Part shown: piece after piece, positions 8,562 through 16,376 of the stretch | Position numbering within the stretch: position 1 is the first letter of the stretch | Layout: each line of letters starts with the position of its first letter | NCBI GenBank assembly: GCA_022768065.1 | Contig: JALELS010000022.1 | Span: forward strand, 1-38,311 | DNA length: 38,311 nucleotides | Source: Ruminococcus sp. | GTDB taxonomy: Bacteria > Bacillota > Clostridia > Oscillospirales > Acutalibacteraceae | Reading direction: 5' to 3' | Notes under the pieces: generated by a model | Databases searched by the model: none | Told to the model about the DNA's origin: nothing | Seen by the model: the letters and a program-made list of their open reading frames with translations, nothing else | Program-made: the position numbers and the translations under genes

Positions 8562-10106
8562 TTGAATAGAAAAATCGGAGTAATTTACTCCTATATGCTG
8601 ATGATTGTTGAGGTCGTTTCAGCAATGCTCTTTACACCTTTTTTAATAAGGATGTTGGGGCAATCGCAATATGCGGTTTATCAATTAACCTCGCAGATTT
8701 CGGCATATCTTATGCTTCTTGATTTGGGCATAGGCAATGCGGTAATTCGTTATATGGCTAAATTCAGAGCCGATAATGATAAAAATAAACAAGAAGAGTT
8801 TTTGGGAATAGCAACTGTTTTTTATTTGATAATTGCAGTAATTACAGTGATAATAGGCATTGTGCTTGTTGTAATTTTTCCGAGTGCTTTCGCAAAAGGA
8901 TTGACATTAGAAGAAATTGAGCTTTCACAGAAAATGTTGAGCGTTACAATGCTCACTTGCGCTGTTACTCTCGGTACATCAAGCTTTGCCACAACTCTTA
9001 TGGCTTATGAACGCTTTTCGTTTTCAAAGGGTATGGCTATAATTTTTTCCGTACTAAAAGTCGGCGTTTCGTTCATAGCTTTGCTTATGGGCATAAAGGC
9101 TCTTGGCGTAGTGATAATCTATTTTGTGCTTACTCTTTTAACAAGAATAGCATATGTATTCTATGTCCTTTTCAAATTAAAAATAAAACCCAAGTTCAAA
9201 AATCCGGATATTTCATTTATAAAGGAAACTGTTACATATTCGGCATTTGTTTTTTTGCAGATGATAGCAACGCAGATAAATTCAATGACAGATACCATTT
9301 TACTCGGTATTTTAGCAAAAAATGCATCGGCAATCATTGCGATTTACGGAGTCGGTTCGCAGATAATTCAGTATTTTAAAACAATCGGCGGTCATTTCAA
9401 CGGAGTGCTTATGGCGGGCGTTGTGCGTATGGTTGAAAACGGTGCAAAAGTTAAGGATCTTCAAAATGAAATGGTTCGTATCGGCAGAATAATACTTATG
9501 ATGCTTGGTATGATTTTTGTTGTGTTTATCGCTTTCGGTAAACATTTTATGATATTGTGGGCGGGAAATGCTTATGAGCAATCATACTATGTTGCGATTG
9601 CAATTATGCTGCCTACTATGTTTACGCTTGTTCAGTCAATAGGCTCTCAAATTCTTTGGGCTATGAACAGACACAAGGGGCAGGCTATAATACAGATTAT
9701 TTCCGCATTGATAAACATTGTCTTAACAGCCGTTTTGATAAGCTGGAAACCTCTTGAGGGTGCGGTTATAGGTTCTGTGATTGCATTGACTGTGGGCGAT
9801 GTATTGTGTATGAATGTAATGTTTAAGAAAGAAATCGGAATAAAGCTCGGCGAGTATTATTATGGACTGCTTAAAGGTGTACTGCCGTCATTGTTGATTT
9901 GCTTTGTCGGCGGAAAATTGTTCTCACTTATTGGTCTTGAAAAATACGGCTGGCTTGGACTTGTTGTAAATTGCGTGGTTATGATTGTAATTTACGGTAT
10001 ATGTATGTTGGTGTTCGGTATGAATAAATCTGAAAAGGCTTTAGCCTTTGGATTGTTAAATAAATTATTGAGAAAAACAAATCTTGTAAAAGATAAAGGA
10101 GTATAA
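8562..10106 (+). CDS. Wzx-type oligosaccharide flippase (MOP superfamily)
   Basis: A 514-residue membrane protein with about 12-14 hydrophobic spans, the size and layout of the polysaccharide transport branch of the MOP exporters. The N-terminus (YSYMLMIVEVVSAMLFTPFLIRMLG) and LLDLGIGNAVIRYMAKFRA are characteristic of Wzx/RfbX-like flippases. It should move undecaprenyl-diphosphate-linked repeat units to the outer face for the EpsG-like polymerase. The start is TTG 8562, chosen because GGGAAGTG lies 7-8 bases upstream. The 57 bases before it have no other gene and no clear terminator. It ends the AT-rich block, and capE begins 6 bases after its stop behind AAAGGAG. It is the only flippase seen in the window. 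Confidence 0.93.
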   Translation: MNRKIGVIYSYMLMIVEVVSAMLFTPFLIRMLGQSQYAVYQLTSQISAYLMLLDLGIGNAVIRYMAKFRADNDKNKQEEFLGIATVFYLIIAVITVIIGIVLVVIFPSAFAKGLTLEEIELSQKMLSVTMLTCAVTLGTSSFATTLMAYERFSFSKGMAIIFSVLKVGVSFIALLMGIKALGVVIIYFVLTLLTRIAYVFYVLFKLKIKPKFKNPDISFIKETVTYSAFVFLQMIATQINSMTDTILLGILAKNASAIIAIYGVGSQIIQYFKTIGGHFNGVLMAGVVRMVENGAKVKDLQNEMVRIGRIILMMLGMIFVVFIAFGKHFMILWAGNAYEQSYYVAIAIMLPTMFTLVQSIGSQILWAMNRHKGQAIIQIISALINIVLTAVLISWKPLEGAVIGSVIALTVGDVLCMNVMFKKEIGIKLGEYYYGLLKGVLPSLLICFVGGKLFSLIGLEKYGWLGLVVNCVVMIVIYGICMLVFGMNKSEKALAFGLLNKLLRKTNLVKDKGV

Positions 10107-10112
10107 ACGGTA

Positions 10113-11156
10113 ATGTCAGTATTCAACGGAAAAACACTTATGATTACGGGCGGAACGGGCTCTTTCGGCAATGCGGTGCTCAACAGATTTTTAGAGACCG
10201 ACATCGGCGAAATCCGCATTTTCTCAAGAGATGAAAAAAAGCAGGACGATATGCGCCATGAGTTTCAGGCGAAAATGCCCGAGGTCAGCGATAAAATAAA
10301 GTTCTTTATCGGTGATGTCAGAGACCTTGCAAGCGTCAAAAACGCAATACACGGCGTTGACTATATTTTTCATGCGGCGGCTTTAAAACAGGTTCCGTCG
10401 TGTGAGTTCTTCCCGATAGAGGCGGTCAAGACCAACGTTCTCGGCACCGATAACGTGCTCACCGCGGCAATAGACGAGGGAGTTAAAACCGTAATTTGCC
10501 TTTCGACCGATAAGGCGGCGTACCCGGTTAACGCAATGGGTACTTCAAAGGCGATGATGGAAAAGGTAATAGTTGCAAAATCACGGACGGTAAGCCCGGA
10601 AAAAACAAAAATCTGCTGCACGCGTTACGGAAACGTAATGTGCTCTCGCGGCTCTGTAATTCCGCTTTGGATAGAGCAGATGAAAGAGGACAAACCGATA
10701 ACCGTAACCGAGCCTAATATGACGCGCTTTATAATGAGCCTTGACGAGGCGGTAGACCTTGTTCTTTTTGCCTTTGAAAGCGGCGTTTCGGGCGATATAC
10801 TCGTTCAAAAAGCGCCTGCCTGCACCATTGAGACTTTGGCAAGAGCGGTTAAAGAGCTTTTCGGTTCGGACGATGATATAAAGGTTATCGGCATACGCCA
10901 CGGCGAAAAAATGTATGAGACGCTTCTCACTAACGAGGAATGCGCACACGCCGTTGATATGGGCGAGTTTTACCGCGTACCTGCGGACAAGCGTTCGCTC
11001 AATTACGACAAGTACTTTAAAACGGGCGATATAAAACGCAACCCATTAACCGAGTTCAATTCAAACAATACCGAGCTTTTAAATGTTGAGCAGGTAAAGG
11101 AAAAGCTCCTCTCGCTGAGCTATATCAGAGAAGAATTAGCCGAATTCAAGAAGTAA
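10113..11156 (+). CDS. capE: UDP-GlcNAc C5-inverting 4,6-dehydratase (CapE/FnlA/WbjB)
   Basis: A 347-residue SDR of the inverting 4,6-dehydratase type. The NAD(P) motif GGTGSFG lies at residues 13-19. The key segment STDKAAYPVNAMGTSK (131-146) carries Met142 and Lys146, where most SDRs have Tyr-x3-Lys. This M-x3-K arrangement is the mark of CapE/FnlA. The enzyme converts UDP-GlcNAc to the UDP-2-acetamido-2,6-dideoxy-4-keto-hexoses that start UDP-L-FucNAc synthesis. The next two genes are the matching CapF and CapG, so the complete three-step route is present. ATG 10113 follows AAAGGAG by about 9 bases. DNA composition returns here to that of the flanking genome, unlike the preceding AT-rich genes. 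Confidence 0.95.
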   Translation: MSVFNGKTLMITGGTGSFGNAVLNRFLETDIGEIRIFSRDEKKQDDMRHEFQAKMPEVSDKIKFFIGDVRDLASVKNAIHGVDYIFHAAALKQVPSCEFFPIEAVKTNVLGTDNVLTAAIDEGVKTVICLSTDKAAYPVNAMGTSKAMMEKVIVAKSRTVSPEKTKICCTRYGNVMCSRGSVIPLWIEQMKEDKPITVTEPNMTRFIMSLDEAVDLVLFAFESGVSGDILVQKAPACTIETLARAVKELFGSDDDIKVIGIRHGEKMYETLLTNEECAHAVDMGEFYRVPADKRSLNYDKYFKTGDIKRNPLTEFNSNNTELLNVEQVKEKLLSLSYIREELAEFKK

Positions 11157-11180
11157 TCGGTATTCCGAAAGGCAGATTTT

Positions 11181-12380
11181 ATGAAAATACTTGTTACGGG
11201 TTCAGCCGGATTTGTAGGTAAAAATTTTACAGAGGCGCTTAAAAATCTGCGCGACGGCAAGGACCGCACCCGTCCGTCGCTCTCGATTGACGAAATATTT
11301 GAATATGATGTTGATACGGACAAGTCACGGCTCTCGGAATTTTGCAGGGAGTGCGATTTTGTTTTCAACTTTGCGGGCGTCAACAGACCTAAAGACGACA
11401 GCGAGTTTATGAAGGGCAACTTCGGGTTCGCCTCGGAGCTTTTGGATACGCTCAAAAAGTACGGCAACCGTTGCCCCGTTATGCTCTCAAGCTCCATACA
11501 GGCGACGCTTGTCGGCAGATATGCAAATTCCGTTTACGGAGAGTCAAAGCTGCGCGGAGAAGAGCTGTTTTTTGACTATGCCGCAAAAACCGGAGCAAAG
11601 GTGTTCGTTTACCGTTTCCCGAATCTTTTCGGAAAATGGTGCAGACCGAATTACAACAGCGCCGTTGCGACTTTTTGCAATAACATCGCAAATGATTTGC
11701 CCATAAGAGTCGATAATGAAAAAACGGAACTTGAGCTTTTGTATATAGATGATCTTGTAAACGAAATGCTCGACTTACTTGAGGGGAAAGAGCATCACTG
11801 CGAATTTTCGGGTGCGGACGCTGTGCCGAAAAGCGACGGCAGATATTGTGTCGTTCCGGTAACATATCGCGTTACGCTCGGCGAAATCGTGTCGTTGCTT
11901 CACAAATTCGATGACCAGCGAAAGACTCTTATTATGCCGGAAATTCCGAACGGCAGTTTTGCGAAGAAGCTTTACAGCACGTATCTTTCATATCTTCCGA
12001 AAGAAAAAACCGCATTTGAGTTTAAGACAAATTCGGACGCACGCGGCAGCTTTACAGAGCTTTTAAAAACGAAAAACTGCGGTCAGTTCAGCGTTAATGT
12101 GTCGCTGCCGGGCATAACCAAAGGCGAGCATTGGCATAACAGCAAGTGGGAGCAGTTTATAGTCGTTTCGGGAAAAGGTCTTATACGCGAACGCAAAATA
12201 GGCACCGACAGCGTTATGGAATTTTATGTTTCCGGTGATAAGCCCGAATGTGTGCAGATGCTCCCCGGCTACACTCACAGCATAGTTAATTTAAGCGACA
12301 CGCAGCCGCTTGTCACATTGATGTGGGCAAATGAAATTTTTGACGCCGAACACCCCGATACATTCGGAGAAAAGGTTTAA
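11181..12380 (+). CDS. capF: CapF/FnlB/WbjC: SDR reductase with C-terminal cupin domain, UDP-L-FucNAc pathway
   Basis: A 399-residue two-domain protein. Residues 1 to about 280 are an extended SDR with GSAGFVG at 7-13 and the active-site segment VMLSSSIQATL..YANSVYGESKLRGE (Tyr-x3-Lys). Residues about 285-399 are a small cupin domain with the metal-binding GEHWHNSKWEQF motif. This fusion is diagnostic for CapF, in which the cupin part acts first as epimerase and the SDR part then reduces the 4-keto sugar with NADPH to UDP-L-6-deoxy-TalNAc. The gene lies 24 bases after capE and 29 bases before capG. Length and domain order match the family, and no defect is seen. Confidence 0.95.
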   Translation: MKILVTGSAGFVGKNFTEALKNLRDGKDRTRPSLSIDEIFEYDVDTDKSRLSEFCRECDFVFNFAGVNRPKDDSEFMKGNFGFASELLDTLKKYGNRCPVMLSSSIQATLVGRYANSVYGESKLRGEELFFDYAAKTGAKVFVYRFPNLFGKWCRPNYNSAVATFCNNIANDLPIRVDNEKTELELLYIDDLVNEMLDLLEGKEHHCEFSGADAVPKSDGRYCVVPVTYRVTLGEIVSLLHKFDDQRKTLIMPEIPNGSFAKKLYSTYLSYLPKEKTAFEFKTNSDARGSFTELLKTKNCGQFSVNVSLPGITKGEHWHNSKWEQFIVVSGKGLIRERKIGTDSVMEFYVSGDKPECVQMLPGYTHSIVNLSDTQPLVTLMWANEIFDAEHPDTFGEKV

Positions 12381-12409
12381 TACTGTCACACACGGCGGAG
12401 GTAATATAT

Positions 12410-13588
12410 ATGAAAAACGATTACAGGGATATTAAATTTAAGGATAACGGAAAATTAAAGCTCCTTATTATTGTAGGCACGCGTCCCGAAATAATAAGAC
12501 TTGCCGCGGTTATCGATAAGTGCAGAGAGTATTTTGACTGTATTCTCGCGCATACCGGTCAGAATTATGATTATAATCTGAACGGCGTGTTCTTTAAGGA
12601 TTTGGAGCTTTCCGACCCCGAGGTGTATATGGACGCCGTGGGGGCCGATCTCGGCGAGACGGTCGGAAATATCATAAACTGCTCGTACAAGCTGATGCAT
12701 GATATTCGCCCCGAGGCCCTTTTGATTCTCGGCGACACAAATTCCTGCCTTTCCGCAATAGCGGCGAAAAGGCTTCATATACCGATATTCCATATGGAGG
12801 CAGGCAACCGCTGCAAGGACGAGTGTCTGCCGGAGGAGACAAACCGCCGTATAGTAGATATTATTTCGGACGTGAATATGGCGTATTCCGAGCACGCGCG
12901 CCGCTATTTGCACGAGTGCGGTCTGCCGAAGGAGCGCACTTACGTAACGGGCTCACCCATGGCGGAGGTGCTTCACAGGAATTTGGAAAAAATCGAAAAC
13001 AGCGATATTTTAACAAAGCTCGGTCTTAAAAAGAAAAATTATATTCTTTTGTCGGCTCACCGCGAAGAAAACATTGATACCGAAAAGAATTTTATAAGCC
13101 TGTTTTCCGCAATAAACCGTCTTGCCGAAAAATATGATATGCCGATACTCTATTCGTGCCATCCGCGTTCAAAAAAACGCCTTGAGGAGAGCGGCTTCGA
13201 GCTTGATAAGAGGGTTATACGCCATGAGCCGCTCGGCTTCCATGATTATAACAGTCTTCAGATGAACGCCTTTGCCGTGGTTTCGGACAGCGGAACGCTG
13301 CCTGAGGAGAGCAGCTTCTTTACCTCCGTCGGAAAGAGCTTCCCCGCGGTGTGCATAAGGACTTCCACAGAGCGCCCCGAGGCTCTTGATAAAGGCTGTT
13401 TTGTGCTTGCCGGAATTGACGAAAAAAGCCTTCTCAGAGCGGTTACGCTTGCCGTGGATATGAATGAAAACGGCGATACGGGCATTCCCGTACCCGATTA
13501 TACCGACGAAAACGTAAGCTCAAAGGTAGTTAAGATTATCCAGTCTTACACAGGCATAGTAGACAAGATGGTCTGGAGAAAGTACTGA
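12410..13588 (+). CDS. capG: CapG/FnlC: UDP-L-FucNAc-forming 2-epimerase (WecB fold)
   Basis: A 392-residue non-hydrolysing UDP-N-acetylglucosamine 2-epimerase family enzyme. Signature stretches are GTRPEIIRLA near the start, HTGQNYD, LGDTNS, HMEAGNRC, LPEETNRR, LSAHREEN and SDSGTLPEESSFF, with RTSTERPEALDKG near the end. Its order after capE and capF shows it is the FnlC/CapG version, converting UDP-L-6-deoxy-TalNAc to UDP-L-FucNAc, not the UDP-ManNAc enzyme. Start ATG 12410 is preceded by a strong GGAGGTAA site. It is the last gene of the first polysaccharide cluster. Only weak inverted sequence follows, and the nrdR promoter begins 23 bases after the stop. Confidence 0.93.
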   Translation: MKNDYRDIKFKDNGKLKLLIIVGTRPEIIRLAAVIDKCREYFDCILAHTGQNYDYNLNGVFFKDLELSDPEVYMDAVGADLGETVGNIINCSYKLMHDIRPEALLILGDTNSCLSAIAAKRLHIPIFHMEAGNRCKDECLPEETNRRIVDIISDVNMAYSEHARRYLHECGLPKERTYVTGSPMAEVLHRNLEKIENSDILTKLGLKKKNYILLSAHREENIDTEKNFISLFSAINRLAEKYDMPILYSCHPRSKKRLEESGFELDKRVIRHEPLGFHDYNSLQMNAFAVVSDSGTLPEESSFFTSVGKSFPAVCIRTSTERPEALDKGCFVLAGIDEKSLLRAVTLAVDMNENGDTGIPVPDYTDENVSSKVVKIIQSYTGIVDKMVWRKY

Positions 13589-13611
13589 TAAAGCGCCGCG
13601 TCAAAATACGC

Positions 13612-13640
13612 TTTACATTGTAAATTTTGTTTGTTATAAT
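13612..13640 (+). promoter_or_regulatory. Sigma-A promoter of nrdR
   Basis: TTTACA (13612-13617) is separated by exactly 17 bases from TATAAT (13635-13640). It stands between the capG stop and the nrdR start, giving nrdR its own transcript. Confidence 0.75.
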
Positions 13641-13678
13641 ATTCGTAGATTAAAAATAACTATTGGATGTGATTTGCC

Positions 13679-14134
13679 GTGAAGTGCCCTTACTGCGGAT
13701 ACGAAGAGAGCAAGGTAATAGATTCGAGACCCACCGACGAGGGCGAGAGAATACGCCGCCGCCGCGAGTGCATCAAGTGCGGTAAGCGCTTTACTACATA
13801 CGAAGTTATTGAAAGCGTGCCGATACTTGTCGTTAAAAAGGACAAGTCGCGCGAGGTGTTTGACCGAAATAAGCTTTTGGGCGGTATGATGCGCGCCTGC
13901 GAAAAACGTCAGGTTTCTATGGACACGCTGGAGCGCGCCGTTGACGATATTGAGGCAAATCTTCAAAATTCGCTCGACCGTGAGGTTTCGTCTATGCACA
14001 TAGGCGAGCTTGCCATGCAGAAGCTTAAAGATATCGACGAGGTTGCGTATGTCAGGTTCGCTTCGGTTTACAGGCAGTTTAAAGATATAAACGCCTTTAT
14101 GGACGAGCTGTCGCAGCTTCTCAGAAAAAGATAA
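13679..14134 (+). CDS. nrdR: Transcriptional repressor NrdR
   Basis: A 151-residue protein of normal NrdR length. The N-terminal zinc ribbon has Cys pairs C3/C6 and C31/C34 (CPYC ... CIKC) with the RRRR basic patch between them. Residues about 49-139 form the ATP-cone domain ([13 protein letters not shown] ... [13 protein letters not shown]). NrdR senses ATP/dATP and represses ribonucleotide reductase genes through NrdR boxes. The start is GTG 13679, because the peptide begins MKCPYCG as in all family members. A GGATGTGAT site lies 7 bases upstream. The gene has its own promoter and a following terminator, so it is a single-gene unit unrelated to the capsule cluster. No ribonucleotide reductase genes are in the window. 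Confidence 0.98.
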   Translation: MKCPYCGYEESKVIDSRPTDEGERIRRRRECIKCGKRFTTYEVIESVPILVVKKDKSREVFDRNKLLGGMMRACEKRQVSMDTLERAVDDIEANLQNSLDREVSSMHIGELAMQKLKDIDEVAYVRFASVYRQFKDINAFMDELSQLLRKR

Positions 14135-14170
14135 AATCCGTTTTACGGCAACAGTATACGTGCTTTTTCG

Positions 14171-14205
14171 GCAGAGACTTCGTTTTTCGGGGTCTCTGCT
14201 TTTTT
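14171..14205 (+). terminator. Rho-independent terminator after nrdR
   Basis: An 8-bp perfect stem GCAGAGAC/GTCTCTGC (14171-14178 with 14192-14199) is followed by six T residues. Confidence 0.9.
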
Positions 14206-14211
14206 ATGCGG

Positions 14212-14241
14212 TTGACAAGCCGAGACATTTTAATATATTAT
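14212..14241 (+). promoter_or_regulatory. Sigma-A promoter of the secreted transglutaminase-like gene
   Basis: A perfect TTGACA (14212-14217) has an 18-base spacer to TATTAT (14236-14241). TATATT two bases further upstream is an alternative -10 with 16-base spacing. It begins directly after the nrdR terminator. Confidence 0.75.
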
Positions 14242-14273
14242 AAAAGTGACAATTCGAGAATAAGGTGATTGTA

Positions 14274-15722
14274 TTGAAAAAAGCATTAAGTGTAGTTTTG
14301 GCGGTCATTTTGACCGTGCCGTTTTTGTCGCTCGTGTCGGGCGCGCTGAATGAAAAAACGCTTTATGCCGATATGCCGGCAGAGTGGGCTGTAAGCTACG
14401 ACCCGAGAACGGATGTTTCCGATTTGGTTCGGGAGGGAGAAAACAAAGCATTGCCGTTTTTGTCGGACGGAGCGGATACTCCGTATACATTTTACACATT
14501 CCTGAATTCAAATCAGAAAGCGGTTTATAACGCGCTTAAAGAAAAGCTGTTTGAAAGCTCGGTTGAGGTTACCTTGCCGTCGCCTCTTACGTGGAGCGGC
14601 ACCGACACAAGCGTGCCGAGCGACATAAAGTCCGCTCTGTCGGAGGCTGTTTCGGGCGGAATATCCGCACTTTGCGACGATTTCCCGATGATCTTCTGGA
14701 TAAACGGATACAGTATAAGCTACGGTTATTCTTACCGTCACGGTGACAGCGGCTACATTTTTACAATTACTTCGGTTACGGTAAAACCAAGAATAAATAC
14801 AAACGCCTATGCCGATATGAATAAGGTAAAGCAGGATTACAATGATATGGCGGCTGTTGTTGCCGACGTCGAAATAAAGGGCGCAACGCGTTACGAAAAG
14901 GTGAAGTTCATACACGACTTTATCTGCAAACGAGTCGAGTATGATGAAAATTTTGAAATACCTACGGCGCACGAACCGACAAGTGTATTTTTGTCTCCGT
15001 ACAAAACCGTGTGCGAGGGATACAGCGAAGCTTTTAAAATTCTCTGCGACAAAGCCGAAATACCGTGTGTAATAGCGGTGGGCACTTCAAACGGCGGAGG
15101 TCACGCTTGGAATTACGTTAAAATGGAGGACGGCAAGTGGTACGGCGTAGACTGCACATTTGATGATCAGGGCAGTATTCTGTATGACTATTTTCTCGTG
15201 GGAACAGCCAGCGGAAATAAGTATTTCAATACGTCCGAGGCCTTCGGCAGCAGCCATACCGAGACGGGAAAACGTTACGGCGGCAACTTTACGCTGACAT
15301 ATCCCACCGTATCGGAAAATGCCTATTCGCCTGTTGTACCGGGAATAAACTCCGGTGCAACGGTGAACGAAAAGTCAAAGCTTTTATATATCACAAACGG
15401 CGCGAGCGTAAATTCGGCGGTTTATATGCAGAGCGGTTACAGCTTTGTTTCCGGCGGCAATAAAACCGGCTCGCTCTTCACGGTCAAAAATACTTCGTCG
15501 GGTGCAAGCACGGGCTACACCGTAATTATGCGCGGAGATGTTGTGCCGAGCGGCAAGGTGGACGGCTCCGATTTTGACGCCGTAATTAAGCACTCGGTGG
15601 AAGAGCAAAAACTCGAAAACGGTTCAAACGAATATTTGGCTGCCGATGTAAACGGCGACGGAGTTGTGGATTTGTTTGACGCCGCCGAAATAGATTTGAT
15701 AAAAGCGGGTAAGGCTTCATAA
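14274..15722 (+). CDS. Secreted transglutaminase-like protein with dockerin-like C-terminus
   Basis: A 482-residue exported protein. TTG 14274 is chosen because AAGGTGAT lies just upstream and the product then starts MKKALSVVLAVIL, a normal signal peptide (residues 1 to about 24). Another start, GTG 14265, would lie inside the ribosome site. Residues about 205-300 are a transglutaminase-like cysteine protease fold with the triad C247 (VCEGYS), H277 (GHAWN) and D293 (GVDCTFDD). Residues about 415-480 hold two dockerin-like EF-hand repeats, one degenerate (KVDGSDFDAVIKHS) and one good (DVNGDGVVDLFDAAEIDLI). Related domains occur in ruminococcal extracellular proteins. The dockerin may bind a cohesin scaffold or simply calcium, and no cohesin is visible here. 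The gene is monocistronic with its own promoter and terminator. Substrate is unknown. Confidence 0.88.
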   Translation: MKKALSVVLAVILTVPFLSLVSGALNEKTLYADMPAEWAVSYDPRTDVSDLVREGENKALPFLSDGADTPYTFYTFLNSNQKAVYNALKEKLFESSVEVTLPSPLTWSGTDTSVPSDIKSALSEAVSGGISALCDDFPMIFWINGYSISYGYSYRHGDSGYIFTITSVTVKPRINTNAYADMNKVKQDYNDMAAVVADVEIKGATRYEKVKFIHDFICKRVEYDENFEIPTAHEPTSVFLSPYKTVCEGYSEAFKILCDKAEIPCVIAVGTSNGGGHAWNYVKMEDGKWYGVDCTFDDQGSILYDYFLVGTASGNKYFNTSEAFGSSHTETGKRYGGNFTLTYPTVSENAYSPVVPGINSGATVNEKSKLLYITNGASVNSAVYMQSGYSFVSGGNKTGSLFTVKNTSSGASTGYTVIMRGDVVPSGKVDGSDFDAVIKHSVEEQKLENGSNEYLAADVNGDGVVDLFDAAEIDLIKAGKAS

Positions 15723-15778
15723 AGCCGTAACCCGAAAAGACAAGATGTAAAAACCGACACCGAAAAATCGCATAAAGC

Positions 15779-15818
15779 GGGGGCGCCCAAAGGCTTTAGA
15801 CCTAAAGCGCCCCTTTTT
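15779..15818 (+). terminator. Rho-independent terminator after the transglutaminase-like gene
   Basis: The outer stem GGGGCGC/GCGCCCC (15780-15786 with 15807-15813) continues in an inner CTTTA/TAAAG pairing with a bulge. Five T residues follow. Confidence 0.88.
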
Positions 15819-15831
15819 CTTTAATAAACAC

Positions 15832-15863
15832 TTGACAAGTCCCGTTTTTGGGACTAATATTAT
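15832..15863 (+). promoter_or_regulatory. Promoter of the phage-like lysis cassette, with palindrome in the spacer
   Basis: A perfect TTGACA lies at 15832-15837. A -10 candidate TAATAT (15855-15860) has 17-base spacing. TATTAT (15858-15863) matches the consensus better but at 20 bases. Between the two elements lies a perfect inverted repeat, AGTCCC-GTTTTT-GGGACT (15838-15855), an unusual place for a palindrome and a plausible operator for a second regulator. Confidence 0.7.
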
Positions 15864-15872
15864 ACGAGTAAG

Positions 15873-15886
15873 CGAACAAATGTTCT
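15873..15886. promoter_or_regulatory. LexA/SOS box (GAAC-N4-GTTC)
   Basis: CGAACAAATGTTCT fits the Gram-positive LexA (DinR) consensus CGAAC-RNRY-GTTYC at all but the last base. The core GAAC/GTTC half-sites are perfect (15874-15877 and 15882-15885). It lies 10-15 bases downstream of the -10 region, where bound LexA would block transcription. This suggests the lysis cassette is induced by DNA damage. Confidence 0.8.
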
Positions 15887-15888
15887 AC

Positions 15889-15927
15889 AAATCAACGCCC
15901 GAAATCTGTTTTTTCGGGTGTTGATTT
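15889..15927 (+). promoter_or_regulatory. Structured leader hairpin upstream of the sigma-like gene
   Basis: Two 16-base arms (15889-15904 and 15912-15927) pair over their whole length with one G-U pair and a 7-base loop. No U tract follows, so it is not a plain terminator. A second, weaker pairing of GGATGAC with GTCGTCC encloses the rest of the leader up to the ribosome site at 15978. The 5' leader is therefore folded and could attenuate or protect the transcript. Confidence 0.6.
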
Positions 15928-15989
15928 GGTTTTGGGATGACGGTTTCGGTGCGGCTTACCGATAATGTCGGTCGTCCGAAAGGAGAGTT

Positions 15990-16376
15990 ATGGACGAAAA
16001 AATACTTGCGGAATTAAGCCTTGACGAGTACATCTATCTCACGGAAAATCTTGAGGTCATAGAGCACGGCGGAGACAAAAATGCGGCGGCATATATTTTG
16101 GCGCGCAAAAATTCCGTCGTTAAGAAGCTTGTCGGGCTTGTACTTCAAACCGAGCTGACGCAGGAGGAACGCGATTTTTTGCTTGCACGGCATATTAAAG
16201 GACTTAACAAATCCGAAATCGCGCGACACAACAATGCTTCGCGCAAATATGTTGACAGAGTGCTTTTGAGTGCCGAAAAAAAGCTCTATGCCTACCTTAA
16301 ATATCCCGTGATGATGCGTTTCTCGCTCATATGCCCACCAGAAAATATATTTGACGAAATAAAGGAGTATTTATGA
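15990..16376 (+). CDS. Small sigma-70 region 4-like HTH regulator (phage late activator type)
   Basis: A 128-residue basic protein. The middle part, from about LTQEERDFLLARHIKGLNKSEIA to RKYVDRVLLSAEKKL, has the shape of sigma-70 region 4 (helix-turn-helix recognising -35 DNA). No region 2 is present. Proteins like this (ArpU, Xpf or PBSX sigma-like factors) drive late genes of Gram-positive prophages. AAAGGAG lies 5 bases before ATG 15990. The gene is the first of five in the cassette, and its stop overlaps the start of the next (ATGA). It may turn on a second promoter or act elsewhere on the chromosome. Family naming is by pattern, with no catalytic residues to check. Confidence 0.75.
   Translation: MDEKILAELSLDEYIYLTENLEVIEHGGDKNAAAYILARKNSVVKKLVGLVLQTELTQEERDFLLARHIKGLNKSEIARHNNASRKYVDRVLLSAEKKLYAYLKYPVMMRFSLICPPENIFDEIKEYL

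Noticed and set aside
13588-13625. Terminator after capG
   Set aside because: Only a weak AAGCG/CGCTT pairing with no U tract is visible.
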